A stretch of DNA of 64,000 bases from Faeciplasma sp045660445 (GTDB lineage: Bacteria > Bacillota > Clostridia > Oscillospirales > Ruminococcaceae). The stretch is taken from contig JAZRDR010000006.1 of NCBI GenBank assembly GCA_045660445.1, forward strand, positions 62,001 to 126,000, written 5' to 3'. Shown piece by piece: positions 60,249 to 64,000 of this stretch. Within the stretch, counting starts at the first letter, position 1; each line of letters starts with the position of its first letter. The position numbers and the translations under genes were made by a program. A model generated the notes under the pieces. The model was not told the DNA's origin. It did not search any database and was given only the letters and a program-made list of their open reading frames with translations.

Positions 60249-60605
60249 TTATTTGTTTTTCTCGAATTCAAAGCCGGCTCGCTTATCTATCAAGTCCTCA
60301 TAAGTTGGGTCATATTTCATAAAATGTTGCCAACCGCTTTTAAGTCTGTAATTTTTGCACTTCATATATTCAGCGACTTGTGCACGCGTATCCTCATCTA
60401 TCATCAAAAGTTCTGAGTATTTCTCGGGCGGGTCAAGCATATCGGCATAATCAAAGATGTCGTTCTCTTCAATGTAAACAGAGGCGTGGGTCTTATCCGA
60501 TATTACAGGCGTATTTAAGAATGAAATTATGCTGAAAACGAACCACATAATTATTACAACGAATAAGCCAATTAAAATGATATCTGCAATTCCGCTTCTT
60601 TTCAT
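60249..60605 (-). CDS. Small single-span hypothetical protein
   Basis: A 118-residue protein with one membrane span (~7-30) and a soluble C-terminal part of about 85 residues outside or inside the membrane, rich in Asp/Glu and Tyr (NDIFDYADMLDPPEKY, KYDPTYEDLIDK). I do not recognise a family. It begins 15 nt after the stop of queH, so it is probably co-transcribed with it. Ribosome site GAAAGAGAAC is weak. Confidence 0.6.
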   Translation of the reverse strand: MKRSGIADIILIGLFVVIIMWFVFSIISFLNTPVISDKTHASVYIEENDIFDYADMLDPPEKYSELLMIDEDTRAQVAEYMKCKNYRLKSGWQHFMKYDPTYEDLIDKRAGFEFEKNK

Positions 60606-60620
60606 ATGTTCTCTCTTTCA

Positions 60621-61157
60621 TCACTTTTTCTTCTTGCGGTATCTATCCTCTTCCGAGAAGACGCATCCGCAATATTTTTGCATATAAAACTCCATCTCTC
60701 TGGCTTTCGTCTGCCCCTCGCGGAAATAGGGGCGAAAATCACGGTAAAGGAATTTAACCTTGTGTTTTTCTGCAGCCTCGTTCGCAACCTCTTTCATCAA
60801 TTCGTGATCTTGATAAGGGCTTACAAAAAGTGTCGAGGTAAAGCTGTCAAAGCCTTTTCCTTTGGCTATCTGTGCGGCTTTGTCCAAACGTATCTCATAA
60901 CACTTGCGGCAACGGTTGTCAAAATCGGGATGCACAAGATTTATAAACTCGCGCAGGCCATAATCGTCGATAACATCAAGCGGCAACAAGATCTTCTTTG
61001 AATATTCGATAAGTGTGTTTTTTCGTGCCTTATATTCTGTGAACGGATGGATATTTGGGTTATACCAAAGGCCGGAGGTTTCGATCCCCTCGTTCCTTAA
61101 AGTTTCAATACACATAACAGAGCAAGGTGCGCAACATATATGTAAAAGAGTGTTCAA
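60621..61157 (-). CDS. queH: Epoxyqueuosine reductase QueH
   Basis: A 178-residue DUF208/QueH protein. Conserved Cys motifs are LHICCAPCSVMC at the start, CRKCYEIRL in the middle and YCGCVFSEEDRYRKK at the end. QueH reduces epoxyqueuosine to queuosine in tRNA in organisms lacking QueG. TTG 61157 is preferred because AAGGGAG lies 9 nt upstream of it, while the ATG at 61166 touches the site. The gene is first of a two-gene unit and divergent from tspO. Confidence 0.9.
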   Translation of the reverse strand: MNTLLHICCAPCSVMCIETLRNEGIETSGLWYNPNIHPFTEYKARKNTLIEYSKKILLPLDVIDDYGLREFINLVHPDFDNRCRKCYEIRLDKAAQIAKGKGFDSFTSTLFVSPYQDHELMKEVANEAAEKHKVKFLYRDFRPYFREGQTKAREMEFYMQKYCGCVFSEEDRYRKKKK

Positions 61158-61261
61158 ACCGGTCATCTCCCTTCTTGATCTGTAACGATTATATCACTAT
61201 GCCGTATTTTTGTCCACAAAAATTCATATACTACACTAAAAACCGTAAAGGATATGATTTT

Positions 61262-61723
61262 GTGAGCGATTTGAAAAAGAAGCTTTCCTGGCTTATAATC
61301 CCCTTTCCCGTTGTTGTAGGGTTTTTGATCTCGTGGGTGTCGGGTTCGATGAATGAGATGGATTTTAAAAATCCGCCGCTAACTCCTCCGCAATGGGCAT
61401 TCCCCGTTGTGTGGAGCATCTTATATCTTATGATGGGCATAAGCGCATATTTGGTATTCAAAAAAGACGACTATAAAATAAACGATGGGCTGAAATATTT
61501 CTTATATCAGCTTTTGATCAACTTCGTCTGGCCGATAATCTTCTTCAGATTTGAAATGTATGCAACCGCGGCAATCACTTTGGCGATCCTTATTTTGCTT
61601 ACGATTGCAACCATCTGCGAGTTCAAAAAAGTATCGAAAACTGCCGCTTGGCTGATGGTGCCCTATCTTGTGTGGCTGTGTTTTGCACTTTATCTGAACA
61701 TTGGTGTTGCTGTATTGAACTGA
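61262..61723 (+). CDS. tspO: TspO/MBR-family membrane protein
   Basis: A 153-residue protein with five spans. The family signature is NPPLTPPQWAFPVVWSILYLMMGISAYLV; the later NFVWPIIFF and WLMVPYLVWLCFALYLN segments also match. TspO proteins bind tetrapyrroles and lipids and respond to stress. The start is GTG 61262 with AAAGGA 9 nt upstream; upstream in-frame codons read through a different region with no site. It faces queH head to head. Confidence 0.88.
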   Translation: MSDLKKKLSWLIIPFPVVVGFLISWVSGSMNEMDFKNPPLTPPQWAFPVVWSILYLMMGISAYLVFKKDDYKINDGLKYFLYQLLINFVWPIIFFRFEMYATAAITLAILILLTIATICEFKKVSKTAAWLMVPYLVWLCFALYLNIGVAVLN

Positions 61724-61769
61724 TCTGTATGTTCGGCACAGCCAACCATAATAATATTTTTGCGATGAA

Positions 61770-61803
61770 AAGTCCCGCTAAGCATTGCTGCTTAGCGGGA
61801 CTT
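61770..61803. terminator. Terminator between tspO and GH92
   Basis: Perfect 15-base stem AAGTCCCGCTAAGCA/TGCTTAGCGGGACTT with a TTGC loop. The T run is on the minus strand (TTTTC), so it serves mainly the GH92 gene; it may stop both. Confidence 0.75.
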
Positions 61804-61854
61804 GGTGTTTGTTATTGATTTTTCAAAACAGCTAATTCTAAACTTGTTTTGGCA

Positions 61855-64000
61855 TTAGTCTGCATAGTTAACAGGCTTAGATCCCATTACGAATTCGAAT
61901 ACTGCGCCGTTTGCGATAACATCATGAGTGAACATTGTGCTCTTATAAGTTTCACCGTTGATCTTAACGGACTGGATGTATTCGTTCTTTTCGGACAAGT
62001 TCTTTGCCTTGATAATGATATCACAACCATTTGCAAGGTGGATAACAGTTTCTTCATAACGAGGGCTGGTGATGTAGTAAAGATCCTGTCCTGCGTTGGG
62101 GAAGAAGCCCATAGAGGAGAACATGTACCAAGAGCTCATTGCACCGGAGTCGTCGTTACCTGGAGGGCCATCCATTGTGAAGGAGTCTCTCAACTTGTCG
62201 ATACCATCGGTTGTGAGATAAGGCTTGCTTGTATAAGCGAAGAGATAAGGTGCCAAGAAAGCAGGCTCGTTTCCGTAGTCAACCAAACGGGTTTCAATAC
62301 CGTAGCTAAGACGTTCGCAGAATGCTTCTTCGCCGCCGCACTTTTCGATAAGCTGTTCAACATCATGAGGAACAAAGAAGGAATAGTTGTAAGCAGTTGC
62401 TTCATAGAAGTGTCTCTTCCAGGATCCCCAGTACTGTGCGATGTCAATGTTTACCCATGAACCGTCAGCATTTCTGGGAGTTATGAAGCCTGTGAAGTCC
62501 TTGTACTTAGCATCAGGATTCCAAAGATTTGTCCAGTTGTTACTTCTTGCAAGGTATCTCTCATAATCTCTCTTTGTGCCAAGATCCTTTGCAAGGGTTG
62601 CTGCACAATAGTCATTATAAGCATATTCCAATGTGTAAGAGCAGTCATTCTGACCAACTTCTGTACCGGGAATAACATAGTCGGAAGGAATGTAACCATA
62701 TTCATAGTAAGGAGCTTCGGGATCAGCCTTGGGAACACCGTGAGTATACCAACCGGTACGGTAGTTATCAGCGTGATTCTTAACTACTTCATATGCCTTA
62801 TCCCAATCGATACCTTCAACGCCCTTAACGTAAGCATCAGCAATTACGTTGTCAACGTCGTTACCGCCCTGTTCATTGTGCATGTCAGCGCCGCCTACGA
62901 ATGCGTCACGAACAAATCCGTACTTTTCGTATCTTGCGATGAAGCTGTTAACAGTCTTTGTAACGATTTCAGGCTTGATCAAGGTGAACAAAGGATAGCT
63001 GGAGCGCCAAGTATCCCAAATTGCATAGTGGTCGTCGATCATATCGGTGCCTTCGGGATAGCCGGGAATATCGCCCGAACGATCTCTGGGCATTACCATA
63101 ACGTGATAGAAAGCAGTATAGAACTTCATAAGTTCAACATCATTTACGCCTTCGCCGCTGATCTTGATCTTGTTAAGTTCTTCGTTCCAAAGATCCTTGG
63201 TTTCCTGCTTAACGCCTTCATAATCCCATTCGGGGATCTCTTCATCCAACCATTCTTTTGCCAAATCAATGCTTGTGAAGGATACGCCGATCTTTACGTA
63301 AATTTCTTCGCCTTCAACAGTGTCAAAGCGCATGTAACCGCCGGCACTTTCGTCTCTCGAACGCAAGTTAGCAATTCTAAGGCTGCGAGTGTCATCCTGA
63401 AGGCCGTTGCCATCGTAAACACCAACAGACTTAGCTTCCTTGCTTACAACAGCATAGAAGTAAAGGTTATGGTCAGAACCGAAACCACCTGCATATCTGC
63501 CCGAACCGCTGAAAGCAGTCTGGCCTTCAACGCTTGTATCAATGTTAAAGGTGATATTAGATGTGGATATACCAGTCGAGTTATGAACGATTCTTGCAAG
63601 CAAAGGAATGCTGTGTGCCATATCAATGAGCAAGCTTGCATCATTCGATTCGGGGTATGTAAACTTGTAGATAGAGGAGTGCTCAGCGGGAGTAACAGCA
63701 CAATCAATGCCATACTTAGCAAGCGTTACGCTATATTCATAGCAAGTTGCAACTTCATTTACGCCCATGGAATCATGGCCTTCAAAGTCGGTTGCGAGAC
63801 CTATCTGAGGAGAGATCAAGAACTCGCCGTATTTACCATAGCCGGTACCACTTGCGTGGATCTGAGAAAATCCTCTTATTTTGTGTCCGGTCAAATATCC
63901 GGAATGCTCGCCACCCTCAGTGTCAGGGCTGGGGTTAACAGAGCCATTGGGTCTGGTAGGGCCGATAACGGTATTACCCTGATTGTCAACGCCGTATCTC
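61855..64000 (-). CDS. GH92 alpha-1,2-mannosidase-like enzyme (N-terminus cut by the window edge)
   Basis: At least 715 residues of a GH92 protein; the frame is open to position 64000 and the start lies beyond the window. Signatures are PSPDTEGGEHSGY and IRGFSQIHASGTGYGKYG in the N-terminal domain, IDDHYAIWDTWRSSYPL, the acid-region NEQGGNDVDNVIADAY, and the catalytic/metal motif GNDDSGAMSSWYMFSSMGFFPN near the C-terminus. GH92 enzymes are Ca-dependent exo-alpha-mannosidases acting on mannan or N-glycan mannose. Whether it is secreted cannot be seen. A second frame-start at 63894 (TTG) is internal, not real. Confidence 0.9.
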   Translation of the reverse strand, partial: RYGVDNQGNTVIGPTRPNGSVNPSPDTEGGEHSGYLTGHKIRGFSQIHASGTGYGKYGEFLISPQIGLATDFEGHDSMGVNEVATCYEYSVTLAKYGIDCAVTPAEHSSIYKFTYPESNDASLLIDMAHSIPLLARIVHNSTGISTSNITFNIDTSVEGQTAFSGSGRYAGGFGSDHNLYFYAVVSKEAKSVGVYDGNGLQDDTRSLRIANLRSRDESAGGYMRFDTVEGEEIYVKIGVSFTSIDLAKEWLDEEIPEWDYEGVKQETKDLWNEELNKIKISGEGVNDVELMKFYTAFYHVMVMPRDRSGDIPGYPEGTDMIDDHYAIWDTWRSSYPLFTLIKPEIVTKTVNSFIARYEKYGFVRDAFVGGADMHNEQGGNDVDNVIADAYVKGVEGIDWDKAYEVVKNHADNYRTGWYTHGVPKADPEAPYYEYGYIPSDYVIPGTEVGQNDCSYTLEYAYNDYCAATLAKDLGTKRDYERYLARSNNWTNLWNPDAKYKDFTGFITPRNADGSWVNIDIAQYWGSWKRHFYEATAYNYSFFVPHDVEQLIEKCGGEEAFCERLSYGIETRLVDYGNEPAFLAPYLFAYTSKPYLTTDGIDKLRDSFTMDGPPGNDDSGAMSSWYMFSSMGFFPNAGQDLYYITSPRYEETVIHLANGCDIIIKAKNLSEKNEYIQSVKINGETYKSTMFTHDVIANGAVFEFVMGSKPVNYAD

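Noticed and set aside
1..64000. tRNA, rRNA, riboswitch or T-box elements
   Set aside because: None was recognised by eye in the gene gaps; a covariance-model scan would be needed to exclude weak ones.

Overview
The window looks like chromosomal DNA of a spore-forming, anaerobic, plant-glycan-degrading gut or rumen member of the Clostridia (Oscillospiraceae/Ruminococcaceae-like). The evidence is both subunits of dipicolinate synthase, a FeoAB iron system with a DtxR-family regulator, small 2[4Fe-4S] ferredoxins, a CyuA-type cysteine desulfidase and an Fe-S L-serine dehydratase, many secreted or cytoplasmic glycan enzymes (GH94, GH43, GH27, GH92, SGNH esterases), Thr-rich linkers on lipoproteins, AGGAGG-type ribosome binding sites and near-consensus sigma-A promoters. 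No rRNA, tRNA, CRISPR array or insertion sequence was recognised.

Layout. 1-2.6 kb: TraX-like membrane protein, M28 peptidase, GNAT. 2.8-5.2 kb: a single-gene GH94 phosphorylase unit. 5.3-6.9 kb (-): VTC-domain protein plus DUF4956 membrane protein. 7.0-7.4 kb (-): two tandem ferredoxins. 7.5-10.7 kb: rodA-galK-trmB. 10.7-12.1 kb (-): dpaA-dpaB, preceded by a sigma-K-like promoter. 12.2-16.1 kb: DUF1846 protein, araD and yfcE (-), and three small proteins in an overlapping cluster. 16.1-19.5 kb: DtxR-family regulator divergent from feoA-feoB-Cys-rich protein, with three operator palindromes. 19.6-25.6 kb (-): PHP-PHP-GT2-YfhO and pduL. 25.7-33.1 kb: an extracellular polysaccharide island with three SGNH lipoproteins and one GH43 lipoprotein. 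33.4-42 kb: cysteine desulfidase, an ECF sigma/membrane regulator pair, an XRE-L-serine dehydratase fusion, MATE exporter, cytidylate-kinase-like protein, double GNAT and DnaQ-like exonuclease. 42.0-44.6 kb (-): a compact phage-derived tail/holin/lysozyme cassette. 44.7-53.9 kb (-): a complete oligopeptide ABC operon (oppA-B-C-D-F plus a DUF3899-like protein) whose subunits carry large insertions. 54-64 kb: GtrA, FliB-like protein, GH27, an E2-acyltransferase-like protein with an acyl-CoA ligase, a small membrane protein, QueH, TspO and a truncated GH92.

Together the genes suggest a fermentative cell that imports peptides through the Opp system and degrades amino acids (serine and cysteine lyases). 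It takes up ferrous iron under repressor control. It trims acylated hemicellulose and galactoside- or mannoside-rich glycans outside the cell, and processes sugars inside it by phosphorolysis, galactokinase and ribulose-5-phosphate epimerase.

The most unusual items are the domain-sized insertions in the Opp subunits, the E2-like protein lacking the catalytic His next to an acyl-CoA ligase, the isolated phage cassette whose first gene appears to start at ATT, and a GH43 gene with an internal in-frame ribosome binding site exactly at the catalytic-domain boundary. All functions are read from sequence motifs only; no database search was run.
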